From positions 604,592 to 668,591 of the forward strand of contig NZ_JAFKCW010000002.1 of NCBI RefSeq assembly GCF_017254835.1: DNA of 64,000 nt. The letters are read 5' to 3'. The stretch is from Algoriphagus aestuariicola (GTDB lineage Bacteria > Bacteroidota > Bacteroidia > Cytophagales > Cyclobacteriaceae). Position numbers and translations under genes: made by a program. Positions 63,420 to 64,000 of the stretch are shown piece by piece. The notes beneath the pieces are model-generated. The model did no database searches and was not told where the DNA came from. It worked only from the letters and a program-made list of their open reading frames with translations. Each line of letters opens with the position of its first letter. Position 1 is the stretch's first letter.

Positions 63420-64000
63420 TCAATATTTTCGTTCAAAAGACTGGTCATTGAAACTATATACACCACTGGGGTCTTTTCCCCCAAACCACAATACTCCTTG
63501 TTTGCTTTTATATATAAACCAAATTTGTTCACTCTTAAGTCCATCCTTTTTGGTAAAATTTTTAATGGAATTACCGTCATATCTCCATACACCAGAACCA
63601 TATACAGTACCGAACCAAATATTCCCTAAAGCATCCTCTCCAATGGAAAAAACTTGCTCAAGAGAATTACCTTTGGTATCCTCCTTTTTCAGATTTTGCT
63701 CGTCTGTAAAATTGACTACTTTTTTCCCGTCATATTTAAGGACGCCTATTCCATTATTACCAATCCAAATATTTCCTTTACTATCTTCCATAATGCTACG
63801 GATGTGTAAATATCCTGTCTCGCCATTTAACCCCATTAAAGAGTCGTTCATTATTTTAAAATCTGAACCATCATACCCAATCAATGCGCTATAAGTTCCA
63901 AACCAAACCGCCCCATTTTTGCTTCTGACAAAATTTGTTGAAATTGAATAGCCTTTCTCTAACTCTTGTTTTACCTTAACAGGAAATGAGCGATAAAAAA
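63420..64000 (-). CDS. Two-component-regulator-type propeller protein, partial at window end
   Basis: The frame is open from the window edge to a stop at 63420-63422, so only the C-terminal 193 residues are seen. They form propeller blades of the sensor type found in Bacteroidota hybrid two-component systems: NGAVWFGTYSALIGYDG, SKGNIWIGNNGIGVLKYDG, GNIWFGTVYGSGVWRYDG and GVLWFGGKDPSGVYSFND. No histidine kinase follows, so this is a truncated or stand-alone propeller. The stop lies 13 bases from hairpin B, as expected for the last gene of an upstream cassette. Confidence 0.8.
   Translation of the reverse strand, partial: FYRSFPVKVKQELEKGYSISTNFVRSKNGAVWFGTYSALIGYDGSDFKIMNDSLMGLNGETGYLHIRSIMEDSKGNIWIGNNGIGVLKYDGKKVVNFTDEQNLKKEDTKGNSLEQVFSIGEDALGNIWFGTVYGSGVWRYDGNSIKNFTKKDGLKSEQIWFIYKSKQGVLWFGGKDPSGVYSFNDQSFERKY

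Noticed and set aside
1-64000. CRISPR array
   Set aside because: No series of regularly spaced identical repeats with unique spacers was seen; the only regular repeats are the coding GY hexamers and protein-level hemopexin/TPR/WD40 repeats.

Overview
The window reads as chromosome of a Bacteroidota bacterium, most likely Cytophagales (a Cyclobacteriaceae/Algoriphagus-like lineage). The reasons are a SusC/RagA receptor with FecR and ECF sigma genes, many short lipoproteins with a Ser/Ala/Gly-Cys lipobox, DUF4136, TRL-like and zinc-ribbon families common in that phylum, near absence of strong Shine-Dalgarno sites, and PSD1/DUF1501 gene sets. The genus is inference.

Layout. 1-5.5 kb: minus-strand SusC receptor, FecR anti-sigma and ECF sigma, a trans-envelope signalling set. 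5.7-12 kb: DoxX, a giant subtilase whose peptidase domain is interrupted by hemopexin-like propellers, a membrane-anchored protein resembling that protease's propeptide, and an ATP-grasp enzyme. 12-17.5 kb: an LVIVD-type lipoprotein and an exopolysaccharide pair (Wzz/BY-kinase and Wza-like exporter). 17.6-22 kb: zinc-ribbon protein, DUF4136 and OmpA lipoproteins, a site-2 protease, a YihX-like HAD phosphatase. 22-22.5 kb: a CAU tRNA, a broken GIY-YIG gene and a partial copy of the tRNA 3' end. 22.8-24.5 kb: small lipoproteins.

24.5-33.1 kb is the most striking accessory block: a TPR protein divergent from two adjacent genes, a caspase-like protease and a caspase-NACHT-WD40 fusion. It has the architecture of a bacterial immune or regulated-death system. 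33.7-42.3 kb: a TPR histidine kinase, a propeller lipoprotein and a LytTR response regulator, then a run of small envelope proteins, one of which carries an in-frame amber codon before its second zinc-ribbon half. 42.4-48.9 kb: a LuxR regulator, a tight photolyase-family operon (DUF2805, FAD-binding photolyase-like protein with an apparently C-terminal alpha/beta domain, an unknown 78-residue protein, DUF2256, and an FeS-BCP-type photolyase lacking the cluster cysteines), and a PRC-barrel protein.

49-61.5 kb: a catabolic envelope block of the planctomycete type (PmoA/dehydrogenase/HEAT/cytochrome c fusion, Tat-type esterase, DUF1553-DUF1501-cytochrome operon), interrupted by a RAYT-type transposase flanked by 158-bp direct repeats. 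62-64 kb: two attC-like hairpins frame a two-gene cassette whose ends are complementary as integron theory predicts. A third gene running off the window edge appears to belong to the next cassette, so the end of the window looks like part of an integron cassette array (no integrase is visible).
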